From the NCBI GenBank assembly GCA_949152475.1, contig OX424556.1, forward strand, positions 53,154,451-53,218,450: DNA of 64,000 bases, written 5' to 3'. The notes beneath the pieces are model-generated. The model was not told where the DNA came from. It saw only the letters and a program-made list of their open reading frames with translations, and searched no databases. The translations under genes and the position numbers were made by a program. Each line of letters opens with the position of its first letter. The first letter of the stretch is position 1. The stretch comes from Terebella lapidaria (Eukaryota; Annelida; Polychaeta; Terebellida; Terebellidae). Shown piece by piece: positions 21,016 to 29,749 of the stretch.

Positions 21016-23457
21016 TTAGGAGAAACGTTCCGTCTCTTTCATGAAAAATTGGACAGCCATCAGTATTGTTTCACTCGACTCAACACTTAGACTGGAGTCC
21101 CCGAATAGTAGAGTAGTAGTAGTGATAGGTAAAAAATCACTGAGACTACTAATTAAAATTGTCCGTTGTTCAGAATACCTTGAACAATGGAAAAAGTAGT
21201 GACACGTATCTTCTATTACAGGGCCACAAACACAGAAGGGAGAGTCTACTACATGCAAATTGAAGTGTAAGTGCGATTTCAGCAGACTACATCCGATTCT
21301 CATTCGTGTGTGATGAATGTCACAAAACCGATCACCAATGCCAAACCAAGAAATTTTGGGTGGCGATGGAAAATGCTTTTTCAATTTGCGGTCAAATGTT
21401 AATAAAGTAGGGGCATTACGGATATCCAATGGGAGCTCATTCCACTCCCTAAGTGTCGAGGGAAAGAATGAATTATCAAATAGTCCCAGTCTGGATCGAT
21501 ATGTGGTTAAATTGCTCGTGTTACGGAGAGCATAATTGTGACGTTCGGCCACAGTAGGCTGAAGTAAATCTACGAGATATGAAGGAGCTAATCCGTTCAT
21601 AATTTTGTAGAACCACTTCAATTTGTGGATTTTTCTCCTGTCAAACAAGGAATACCACCCCAGCTCTGTATACAGGCTTTGAACATTACACCTTTCGGTC
21701 GCACCAGATATAATTATCATTGCCCGTATATGAACACGTTCAAGTTTGGCAAGGTCACACATTGGTGCATTGTCCCGTACGGCATCACCGTATTCCAATA
21801 CAGGCAAAACAAAAGACATGTAAAATCTTTCAAGTAATTGCCTGGGTAGCTTGTATTTGAAGCTATGAATAATATTTAATCTTTTCATAGCTTTAGACAC
21901 AATCTCATCAATATGTTCACCCCACGACAAGTTGTGTGTCAGGGTTAGTCCCAGGTGTTTGTGAGATTTGACATCGTCGATCTCACTCCGGTCCATGTGT
22001 AGTTTAGAATGGCTGTCCCTGTCGTGTTTATTACTAATTAGCATGGACTTTGTTTTTGGAAAACTGAAGGTGACTAGCCATTTTTCAGACCAATCATGTT
22101 TAGCCTGGAGATCGGCCTCTATGCAACGATTAGTCATATCTCGATTATCTATTTCGACGAACAAGCAAGTGTCGTCGGCAAATAATCGAATGTTAGTGAA
22201 CCGTACCACCTCGGTAATATCATTAATAAAAATTAGGAACAAGAGGGGTCCGAGAATTGAACCTTGGGGGACTCCTGCTGATAGTGTACCCCAATCAGAA
22301 TGTTCGCCATTCAGACACACTCGTTGTTGTCTATCCTCAAGATAGCTCTTAATCCACAATAGGATAGGACCACGCACACCAATCTTCTGAAGCTTATATA
22401 GTAGTCCTTTGTGCCACACTCGATCAAATGCGCGGCTTATATCTAAAAAGACTACACTCACTTCTTTACCTTTGTCCACATTATCACAAAATTTGTGATA
22501 AATTTCCAGCAGCTGGGTTATGGTTGAAGAGCCAGTCACGAACCCAGACTGCCAGCAAGACAGTGCGCAGCAATCACGTAGATGATTATACAGGTGTTTG
22601 AACACAATTTTTTCGAGCATTTTAGCAGTTGTGTTCAGCAAGGACACAGGCCTATAATTAGCAGGGTCACTTTTTTCACCTTTTTTGTATATTGGGATTA
22701 CATTTGCTTGTTTCCACTGCTTAGGCATTCTACACTTTAACAGACTAAGACTAAACAGTCGACACATAGAGTCGGACAAAGCCGAACCAAGCAATTTGAG
22801 CAGCTTAGGGCCCAGGCCGTCAGGTCCATATGCTTTCGCCGTGTTCAAAAGTGATAATTGGTCCAAAACGTCTCTGAGTGTGATATCAATGTGACTCAGG
22901 ACAGGATGGCCTTGAGCCAGAGCGTTATCACCATCTGGTGGCTCAGCCCCATTCTCATTAATGAAAGATTTCTGGAGAAACAAACTATTGAATATATTTG
23001 CCTTCTCGGTATTATCGGTAATCGCGGAGCCGTTATGATATATTGAAGGAATATTGAAATCAGAATTCACACCAAGAACTTTCTTGTAAATATTCCAGCA
23101 TTCGATTTTTGTGGAGAATTTACGGTTAGAAAGTTTCGTTTCTTGATTTCGTTCATAGTGGCGTTGGGCATCACGACAATCTTGAATATATACATTTCTG
23201 ATTTTGCGATATTTTGCCCAATTCTGATCAGTGTTAGTTTTCTTAGCCTGCCTATGGAATCGTTCAACTTTGCGACGTATTCGCCTGAGATTGTTGCTGT
23301 ACAATGACAAAACTAGGTGAGTGTGTTTTCCAACACACGGGAAAGATCGAGTTTGAACTGGCGGAAGAATACAAGAGAGCACGAGACCGAAGGTCGAGTG
23401 CTTTCTGATGTTCTTCCGCCAGGTCAAACGAGATCTTTCCCGTGTGCTGGAAAACAC
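21016..23457 (-). CDS. LINE ORF2 reverse transcriptase (full-length LINE copy)
   Basis: This 813-codon open frame is the RT part of the full-length LINE. As in the duplicate, the N-terminal ~52 residues derive from the inserted foldback, and genuine LINE sequence begins at YSNNLRRIRRKVERF. The blocks FLDISRAFDRVWH, AGVPQGSILGPLLF and LFADDTCLF mark fingers and palm. The C-terminal SPFCVCG...CHYFFHC cluster is probably a zinc or nucleic-acid-binding tail. The upstream ORF2 parts lie at 23948-25737, separated by insertions. The 3' UTR runs from 21015 to 20526. Confidence 0.85.
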   Translation of the reverse strand: MFSSTRERSRLTWRKNIRKHSTFGLVLSCILPPVQTRSFPCVGKHTHLVLSLYSNNLRRIRRKVERFHRQAKKTNTDQNWAKYRKIRNVYIQDCRDAQRHYERNQETKLSNRKFSTKIECWNIYKKVLGVNSDFNIPSIYHNGSAITDNTEKANIFNSLFLQKSFINENGAEPPDGDNALAQGHPVLSHIDITLRDVLDQLSLLNTAKAYGPDGLGPKLLKLLGSALSDSMCRLFSLSLLKCRMPKQWKQANVIPIYKKGEKSDPANYRPVSLLNTTAKMLEKIVFKHLYNHLRDCCALSCWQSGFVTGSSTITQLLEIYHKFCDNVDKGKEVSVVFLDISRAFDRVWHKGLLYKLQKIGVRGPILLWIKSYLEDRQQRVCLNGEHSDWGTLSAGVPQGSILGPLLFLIFINDITEVVRFTNIRLFADDTCLFVEIDNRDMTNRCIEADLQAKHDWSEKWLVTFSFPKTKSMLISNKHDRDSHSKLHMDRSEIDDVKSHKHLGLTLTHNLSWGEHIDEIVSKAMKRLNIIHSFKYKLPRQLLERFYMSFVLPVLEYGDAVRDNAPMCDLAKLERVHIRAMIIISGATERCNVQSLYTELGWYSLFDRRKIHKLKWFYKIMNGLAPSYLVDLLQPTVAERHNYALRNTSNLTTYRSRLGLFDNSFFPSTLREWNELPLDIRNAPTLLTFDRKLKKHFPSPPKISWFGIGDRFCDIHHTRMRIGCSLLKSHLHFNLHVVDSPFCVCGPVIEDTCHYFFHCSRYSEQRTILISSLSDFLPITTTTLLFGDSSLSVESSETILMAVQFFMKETERFS

Positions 23458-23947
23458 ACGAAACAGGTTTTGTTTTTATCACATGCTATAAATTTATGAT
23501 TCTGAAATATTTGAAAACCCAAACCATGTACATTAGAGTGAAATTGTACCAAAGATTGCAAGAACTTCTTACAATCCTTGATTGTACCAAGGACCCTTGT
23601 ACTGAGCAGATCGAAGACCCGTAAACATGTGCGTTGCTAGGAAACAGTATAAACAATGCAGATCATCTGGTCGTCAATTACTTTGTATTATGACGTCACG
23701 GTGGTTGTTCGTTTTCTGCATGGTTATATGCTGCTAAGGTTGAATCGCGTGATGTTTCATTGTCACGTCATAGAACACTCGTGATTTCATTGTTCTCTCA
23801 AATCATGTGAATATGTGAAATGTGAAGCAAAATGTGAAGAAAAAAATAGTGCAAACATGATGTTTCCGGCAAAGGTTATCACACTGTCGGAAATCACTGT
23901 GTGTTCCTACTGTTTGTAGTGTAAGATAAATTCATAGCATGTGATAA
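23303..23947. mobile_element. Compound palindromic insertion in the LINE (copy 2)
   Basis: Same insertion as at 19332-19976: a foldback of about 168 bp next to a 472-bp segment with inverted TTATCACATGCTAT ends. It separates the DKP codons (right) from YSNNL (left) of ORF2. The minus-strand frame reads through the foldback and gives the RT ORF a false N-terminus. Confidence 0.7.
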
Positions 23948-24297
23948 CACGGTTTATCATGACGTCGAACAGTAACTAGGCGATTGGGAATATACACTTT
24001 AGCAGCATCGATCACAGTTGTGGTCCAAGCTGTTACTGCTTGGTCAATGTCAGTGAAATAATTGCAGACCACATTCCAATCAATGGTATTCAGATGGTTT
24101 CTAAGGCCCACAAGGTCTGCACGGTTGTAGTCCCACATCAGCCTTGTATATGACTTGTATATGTGTTATACCTATAGTACAGTGGTCATTGGACATCAAA
24201 GGTGCAAGAACATGAGTGTCAATTACATACGCGTTCATGTTACTCACTATACGGTCCAGACATGTCTGTGAACTGATGGTTATTCGAGTAGGTTCGT
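23948..24297 (-). pseudogene. LINE ORF2, end of endonuclease and linker to RT
   Basis: Translation of the minus strand gives NEPTRITISSQTCLDRIV, then VIDTHVLAPLMSNDHCTIGI, which is the last endonuclease block with the SDH-like motif (Ser-Asn-Asp-His here). The linker WDYNRADLVGLRNHL...DWNVV...AWTTTVIDAAKVYIPNR follows, ending at the 645-bp insertion. It is out of frame with the preceding endonuclease part by a shift near 24297, so ORF2 is broken here. Confidence 0.75.
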
Positions 24298-24677
24298 TTA
24301 TGTGATGAACGTGTTAAGGGGTGCGCCGTCACGTGTGCGGTCATCCGCATTTAGATCACAAACAATAGTTATGTTGTTGATGTTCGCCTGTTTAGCATCA
24401 TCACACATATACTGCAAATATTCCCAAAACAACGGTGTAGAACGAGGAGGTCTATATATAGTACAAAGAGGAAATGTATTGTTTTCTGACCTCACCTCCA
24501 ACCACAGGGCTTCTATTTCGCTCAACTCAAGATCATAACGTCTCCGTATTACAAGATCCACTGAGGCCCACACAGCGACACCGCCCCCATTCAAGTCATT
24601 GGGTCTGTCGCGTCTGATTATGGGGTGATAACCGGTGATAAAGTAATCATCGTCGGAAACTTTTGACGACAACCAAG
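24298..24677 (-). pseudogene. LINE ORF2, central APE endonuclease part
   Basis: About 124 residues carry FITGYHPIIRRDRPND, LNGGGVAVWA, EALWLEVRS, LCTIYRPPRS and the strand ending in VCDLNADDRT, the GDFN-equivalent catalytic block with Asp-Leu-Asn. Together with the upstream ETC/WLSS junction this is a typical LINE endonuclease that nicks the target DNA. The segment is cut on its 5' side by the solo LTR at 24678-25405 and on its 3' side by a frameshift at about 24297. Confidence 0.8.
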
Positions 24678-25405
24678 TGTAAAGTTCAGCGGGCGCCCGC
24701 TACAGGGCGTCCGGCACTACTCTACGGAACACTACAACCAGGTACAGTCAGCCCGGAACGAGTCCGGCCGTCATACACTACAACATAACACATCAATGCA
24801 TCTTCACCAACACCTTAACTACAACATGCATATTACACAGTTATGGTAATGTAGCCGTATGTAGAGCCCGAGATGCCATAGGAGCGGCACCACGGAACCC
24901 GTACACGTGGGCATGTTGCTGGCCAGCCTCGCCGAAGGCACTGTCACAGAGATGGAACTCTCAGCCAGCCCGACGGTCTGCCAGAGCCTACGTCACACCA
25001 CCCAGGGTAGGGAAGAGACTGGCGATCCACAGGGCTTGCGCCCCCGAGTCAGCAACTGTCTCTCCCCAGCCCAGGCCCCCAAATGGAAATCGTCCCCAGG
25101 GCCCGCGAGGGCCTTACCCAAGACACGAGGACGTATAGCTCATGGCGAGCCTCTCGTCCTGCCTCTCGGCTTGCTCTGGGACAATCTCTCAGATCAAGCC
25201 AACGCTCGAGTATATATCGGGCACAAGAGGCGGGAGGAGAAACTAGGTCAAACCATTGTTATAGTTTACTGGGCGCGATTGAGTACAGTGCGTTGCTGGG
25301 GCAACGCTCCGAACGCTCCGAACTGAAGCGGTCTAAAAATAGGCCGTAAAACTGGTTAGTGTTTTGCAAAGACTCCTGCCGCGATCTTCGGGCAAAATGG
25401 CCACA
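24678..25405 (-). mobile_element. Solo LTR related to the Gypsy element at 29-39.7 kb
   Basis: It begins TGTAAAGTT and ends GGCCACA on the plus strand, with the same termini and interspersed blocks as the 735-bp LTRs (GGCGATCCACAGGGC, CATGGCGAGCCTC, CCATTGTTATAGTTTACTGG). It is flanked by a 4-bp target-site duplication, CAAG (24674-24677 and 25406-25409). Removing the LTR and one CAAG restores the LINE codons for VSETWLSSKV. A TATA-like ATATATAC (minus strand) lies near 25210. It is about 728 bp and clearly diverged from the complete element's LTRs, so it marks an older insertion of a related family. Confidence 0.85.
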
Positions 25406-25737
25406 CAAGTTTCTGACACTGTAATGATGTCATATTTACCACCTAGTTGTAATGAGATCTGGTTCAATTTTTGAGAGTCACGTTTCATACTCTGAATGTT
25501 GGCATGACAAATGCTTAGCTTATTCGTTGGAACAGGACCTGGATTCAGTTCGATGTCACAAGATAATGGGGTACGGAAGTAGTCAGTGATAGCCTGACGT
25601 TTCTCATTCTGTCTGTCATGTGAGTTGGGTGGTGTGATATCCTTCCTCTTACTTCCACGTGATTTGGGAGTGGACACCTCACCACGCGCGCTGGTGCGAC
25701 GAACAAGACAGGGCTGTGATTGGGAAGTGCTGGTCAT
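25333..25737 (-). CDS. LINE ORF2 N-terminus with 2A-like motif and first endonuclease block
   Basis: The ATG at 25735-25737 follows the ORF1 stop by about 85 bp. The N-terminal ~60 residues are basic and Ser/Thr-rich with no known fold. They end in CDIELNPGP, an exact match to the 2A ribosome-skipping consensus D-x-E-x-N-P-G-P. Then comes LSICHANIQSMKRDSQKL and YDIITVSETC, the first endonuclease block with the catalytic Glu. The LINE part ends at 25406; the last residues of the frame are read from the solo LTR. The arrangement predicts that the leader is released co-translationally from the endonuclease-RT. Confidence 0.8.
   Translation of the reverse strand: MTSTSQSQPCLVRRTSARGEVSTPKSRGSKRKDITPPNSHDRQNEKRQAITDYFRTPLSCDIELNPGPVPTNKLSICHANIQSMKRDSQKLNQISLQLGGKYDIITVSETCVAILPEDRGRSLCKTLTSFTAYF
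25534..25557 (-). other. 2A-like ribosome-skipping motif (DIELNPGP)
   Basis: Eight codons read Asp-Ile-Glu-Leu-Asn-Pro-Gly-Pro on the minus strand. Skipping in 2A sequences occurs between the last Gly and Pro. 2A-like motifs at the start of ORF2 are known from some APE-type LINEs of invertebrates and from trypanosome L1Tc. Activity in this element is inference. Confidence 0.75.
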
Positions 25738-25821
25738 GGCTTAATCGACCTGACTCAACAACTCGGGCGAGGAAACTGTGTCGTCAGGGTGGAGAGCCTG
25801 TGAGAGCATGTCGTCAGCCAG

Positions 25822-26413
25822 TTAGATCAGGGATGTGCGATCACGTTTGGGTGTTTTGTTGCGGCGTGAGTCCCTGAGGTCTTCTAGTAGAAGGCCCAAC
25901 ACGTTGTCTCCTGGCCAATGTGATCGGGGCTGTCGGAGAGTCACGTCAGGTTGTAGACCGGAAGCCCAGAACATGTTGCGAGTGGCTTCCACAATCATCT
26001 TGGTACCCGTACCAAGTAGTTTGTTCCTAATTCTGGACCTGTGTCGAACTTTAGGTCAAGGATCTGTCTCATGATATCTACTCGTACCTGATGTCATTCC
26101 GAGAGTTCTTCATTGTTGAGAGTGTCACCAAGATTCTTGGCATCAATAGGACGCACCACATCAAGAATATTGTCTGCGACATCTGGTCTGTTCAAGTGCA
26201 TCGCCTTCAAAAACTGGTAGCAATGCTCTGATGTTCTGAAGAGCTGGTCATCCCACTGGAGGAGCACCGGATAAAAGTTAGAGAGAGGATCTCTTCCTCC
26301 TCTGAAGATCTCCAAGTCGGGGTTATTGGTGTTTTTGCCACAGTTCTTGGTGTCATGGTCCCCAAGGCACTTCCTGCAGTTTATCGGCTGGCCGTCATAG
26401 TACACTGTGATCT
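25822..26413 (-). pseudogene. LINE ORF1 C-terminus: zinc knuckle plus NADAR (YbiA-like) domain
   Basis: The frame begins KITVYYDGQPINCRKC with a CX2CX3HX4C knuckle (CRKCLGDHDTKNC). It continues with NADAR hallmarks: FRGGRDPLSNFYP, RTSEHCYQFLKAMH, then IMRQILDLKFD, MIVEATRNMFWASGL and WPGDNVLGLLLEDLR. These match the NADAR order (SNF, EhxYQ-Ka, KF, EAT-FW-GL, GxNxLGxLL). A TGA stands where a Trp codon is expected (26094-26096), and a 1-nt shift lies near 26010, so the copy is dead. The protein ends at TAA 25822-25824. NADAR proteins of bacteria and eukaryotes hydrolyse ADP-ribose-type N-glycosidic bonds, and some remove ADP-ribose from guanosine. What it does in a LINE is unknown. Confidence 0.75.
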
Positions 26414-26995
26414 TCAGAGACTAGTTGTGGTGATGTCAGGTTTTAGAGGATCAGGGACTTCAAAGGTACTGTGTCGAGGGAGTTGCTTGTGTATGGCAGA
26501 AGCATAACAGAACCTGTTCCCATTTAGCAGCGTGTGGCTAGGGTCGTCTTTGGGTTTCGCTTTCGCCTTGGTGACTCGTGAGGAACGTGTTGCCCACTGG
26601 TCCACCCAGTCTTCGATGTCCTTGTCAGTGACGGAGAAAGGTATCCCATGGATGGATATTCTCGTGTTTTTGCCAGCAAAACCCTTATCCGCGGCAGCAA
26701 AGTCGGTGAGTTCATACTCGGCATCGTTCATCCTCAGAGTGACTATGGAGAGTATCTTCTTTTTAGTGGGGAGATCTCTGCAGTAGACAATGAACATAGG
26801 CTCAGTTGTTACTACTCTCTGAATGGATATGATGTCACCGTCTTGCAGGATGTAGCCTGAGACTGATTTCACTTGGGATACGATTAAGCGTAGCATATTG
26901 AGTTCGGTGATGAACGGCATCCCTGCGCAGGGCAGGCCTATCCAGAGGTTGTGGTTCTTCAAAGCACCTTCCATGGTCTCGGGGGCTGGCTGCAT
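26414..26995 (-). pseudogene. LINE ORF1 N-terminal part, RRM-like nucleic-acid-binding region
   Basis: These 193 residues include NTRISIHGIPFSVTDKDIEDWV, which reads like an RRM strand-loop-helix, then NGNRFCYASAIHKQLPRHSTF, a pattern common before zinc knuckles in LINE ORF1 proteins. A 1-nt frameshift at about 26413 separates it from the knuckle and NADAR part. The true start is uncertain: the ATG at 26993-26995 is usable, but a TGA lies about 11 codons upstream and another open frame (to 27180) covers the 5' region, so one more shift is likely. Probably binds the LINE RNA in its RNP. Confidence 0.65.
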
Positions 26996-27365
26996 ATTAA
27001 CGTGGTTGATGTCAGTAACGGGTCACCGTAGTCGTCAGGCGTGTGGTCAGATATGTGAGAATGATCACTAGACCGTGACGATTTTTCAACCGGCCTTCCC
27101 CTTAGTAAAGTTAGATGATGTAAACAAACTCTCACACCGGGCGATAATGTGGAGATGTTACAATCTGGGGTCACTTTCACACAGTTTAACTTGGGAAAAT
27201 GTCAATTCAAGAATTCTTGGGATGGGCAACACCCTATGTGCTTCACCTGTGCAGTCAGAACTTGAATTATACAGTCAAATTAGTTGATTTTATCGTTTCA
27301 AGTTTGGTAGTATCAATATCGGAGTGTATGGAAGGCCTTGATATGCTCATAATTATGATATATTT

Positions 27366-28240
27366 TGATTATTGTCGTGACCTTGAATTTGACCATTGAC
27401 CTAATTTTCAAGGTCACAGGACAAAATGGCTAATATATCGCTTCTTATCGACTTTACAGCTTAGGAATCAATCATGAACATATAGGAAATGATATATACA
27501 GATTATTCTGTTTTGTACTACCTTAACTTTGACCTTTGATCTAAATTTCAAAGTCACAGGGCAAAATGACCAATATCTCACTTATTATCGACTCTACAGC
27601 TTAGGAATCAATCGTGAACATATGGAAAATGATATATGCTGAATATTGCCAAGAACTTGAATTCGACCTTTGACCTCATTTCCAAGGTCAAAAGGCAAAA
27701 TGGCTAATATATATCTTGCTTCTCTATAGACTTAATAGCTTGGGAACCATTTGTGGACATATGAAAAATGATATACTAGTACACTGAATATTCTGATGAT
27801 CTTGAATTTGACCTGGACCTTATTTTCAAGATCAGAGCACAAAATGGCTAATATCGTGCTTATTATCGACTTTACAGCTTAGGAATCAATTGTGAACATG
27901 TAGGAAATGATATATGCTGGATATTGTCAAGACCTCGAACCTTATTTTAAAGGTCACAGCACAAAATGGCTAATATCTTGCTTATTATCGACTTTTCAGA
28001 TTAAGAATCAACAGTGCAAATATATGGCATGATGTCTGCTGAATATTTTGATGACCTTGAATTTGATTATTGACCTCATTCTCAAAGTTATAGGACAAAA
28101 TTGCTAATATCTTCCTTGTTATTGAATTTACAGCCTAGCAGTCACTTGTGGACATATGAGGAATAATAAACATCATTTACATATTGGCTGGATATTCTCG
28201 CGGCCTTGAATTTGACCAGAAGAGGTTTTCAAGACATTTG
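27366..28240 (+). repeat. Eroded array of 134-bp units
   Basis: About six diverged units with GACCTTGAATTTGACC, ACAAAATGGCTAATAT and CATATAGGAAATGATATA. They continue the array in which the full-length LINE inserted. Divergence is higher than in the arrays at 1-11 kb, so this copy looks older. Confidence 0.65.
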
Positions 28241-28540
28241 GAAATGATAAATGAATGAGGATTCAGTTAAAGTTGTTATTTGCTATTTTTTTTTGTATTT
28301 CTTTTGGGAATTTGATACTGACCAGACATTGTTTATGAAGTAAACATGATAATTCAATTTTTTCACTCTTAATGAAATTTTTGGATGAAACTTTCAACAT
28401 ATTTCTATGATGATGTCATGATCAAAAGATTATTGTATGAGGAATCGATAGATTATCAATTGGTATAAAGCATAGATTGTATTATTTCATTTCACTTTTG
28501 TACATTTTTATACCTCTGGATTCTTCTTGCAGTGTTTTTT
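28241..28540. other. Unassigned AT-rich sequence
   Basis: I see no gene or recognisable repeat in this 300-bp stretch. Confidence 0.4.
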
Positions 28541-28705
28541 AATCAGTTTAACGGGATGTGCCGGCTTTTATCGCAAATTTGCGAAACCCACACCAGTGTA
28601 TGCTGAATCTAAGAGAGTCGTCCGGAGCAGTCGGGAGACGGGAGATACATAGGGTGAGGTCAACGACAATCACGTATACTTGAGGGGCCGGTAATAAGAA
28701 GAATC
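28541..28705 (-). repeat. Dispersed ~165-bp repeat, minus-strand copy
   Basis: Read on the minus strand, this matches the first ~170 bp of the tandem units at 61484 and 61805: CCGGCCCCTCA, GATTGTCGTTGACCTCACCC, ATTCAGCATACACTGGTGTG, GGTTTCGCAAATTTGCGA and CCCGTTAAACTGAT. Only one arm of the GC hairpin is kept. A SINE or another short dispersed element is possible. No internal promoter could be identified with confidence. Confidence 0.65.
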
Positions 28706-28811
28706 TTCTGAAACAAAAATCTCAAGACTGTCTGAATAGGATTTGAGGAATTTGCAGTCAAAGTTCAAAATTTGGGCATTTTTCATCGAAAGTGGCCATC
28801 ATTTTGATAAA

Positions 28812-29000
28812 TTAGCCCAAAGTCCAAGACAGGTTATCGGACAAAATATGAGTTATATTTTAGATAATTTGTTATTTTGTCCCGTGACCTTGAAAATAAT
28901 GTCACTGGTCAAATGCAACGTCATGAGAATATCCAGCAAACATGAATATAATTTCCCATATGTCCACAATTGCTTGCTAAGCTGTAAATTCAATAACAAG
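28812..29000 (-). mobile_element. Reverse-oriented hairpin-ended element, part left of the Gypsy insertion
   Basis: It starts with ATTAGCCCAAAG and GGTTATCGGACAA, the complement of the family's 3' end. Complemented repeat units follow up to the CAAG target site of the Gypsy element. It resumes at 39741. Confidence 0.7.
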
Positions 29001-29735
29001 TGTAAAGTTATTGACTACCGTCCGCTCTTCGGGATCCTCGAGGATAGTCCTCTCTCATCCGAGTCCTTGCGGACGCGCATCCGCTATTCCGGATCCTCGC
29101 GGCAGGGCCGCTCACCGGAGGTCGCGGCGGACACGGTAACTACTTCATCATTAACGGTAACCAGGTAACAGCCCACCCGACACTCCCAGGCCTACGGACA
29201 CCGTTCAGAAACTGGTTCATCACCACGGTGTTAACTGGCGGGGCCTGGCGAGCCGCGGTCTGCCTCGGGGACGGAACCCCGTACAGTCCGACATGCTGGC
29301 CAGAGCCTCTGTCACATGTCCCGGGAAGGGAGAGAGCTGGCGATCCACAGGGCCGAAGGCCCCCGAGTCAGCAACTCGTCTCTCCCAGCCCGGGCCTCCC
29401 CACGGAAATCGTCCCCAGGGCTCTAGGAGCCCACTACTCAGACCCAGGGAACACAAAGCTCATGGCGAGCCTCGTGTGCGTCCTAGTCTCGATCTTGGAC
29501 AATCTCCTCGAACGAGTCGCTTCCAGTGTATATATAATACACCACAAACTGTAGGACGCACGCGAGGTTAAATCGATCCATTGTTATAGTTTACTGGAGC
29601 GTAAATTACAATACGTCGCCGTGGCAACGCACGCTCGAACGGAGCATGTCAAAACAAGGCCAAGTACAGAAAGGCCACATAAATGGCTTTTATGTTTACA
29701 ATCACCTGCCGCGTGCTTAGGGCAAAATCGCCACA
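29001..29735 (-). repeat. 3' LTR of the Gypsy element
   Basis: This is the direct repeat of 39006-39740 (offset 10,005) with TG...CA ends on the plus strand. A TATA-like TATTATATATACA (minus strand) lies near 29530-29545. Small open frames inside the LTR are not supported as genes. Confidence 0.93.
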
Positions 29736-29749
29736 TTACCCCCTTCTTA
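29736..29749 (-). other. Polypurine tract of the Gypsy element
   Basis: On the minus strand the sequence reads AAGAAGGGGGTAA directly before the 3' LTR, in the position and composition of a plus-strand primer. Confidence 0.8.

Larger units (their letters stand above)
20324..24287. repeat. Tandem duplication, copy 2 (3,964 bp)
   Basis: This is the partner of 16353-20316. Its right end runs on into the endonuclease region of the LINE, so this is the ancestral context on that side. Substitutions I can see include ATACATGTGC for ATACAGGTGC, CAACACACGG for CAGCACACGG, and one in the linker (ATGGTATTC for ATGGTGTTC). Confidence 0.85.
20526..27354 (-). mobile_element. Full-length LINE with NADAR-containing ORF1 and 2A-containing ORF2
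   Basis: The element is flanked by an 11-bp target-site duplication, ATGATATATTT (20515-20525 and 27355-27365). The flanks together rebuild one 134-bp repeat unit, so both ends are well placed. Order on the minus strand: 5' UTR (about 27110-27354), ORF1 (RRM-like region, zinc knuckle, NADAR), ORF2 (2A-like motif, endonuclease, RT, Cys/His tail) and a 3' UTR with AATAAA. It is interrupted by a solo LTR (24678-25405) and a 645-bp insertion (23303-23947). Without them the LINE is about 5.5 kb. Several frameshifts and one nonsense codon show that this copy is dead. It belongs to the APE-type CR1/Jockey group; the clade is not decided. Confidence 0.85.

Noticed and set aside
26959-27180. Separate small gene upstream of the LINE ORF1
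   Set aside because: It lies inside the LINE boundaries set by the target duplication and is most likely the 5' leader or the frameshifted start of ORF1.
29220-29571. Open frames inside the LTRs (also 39225-39576)
   Set aside because: Short, on both strands, within regulatory repeat sequence; no domain.
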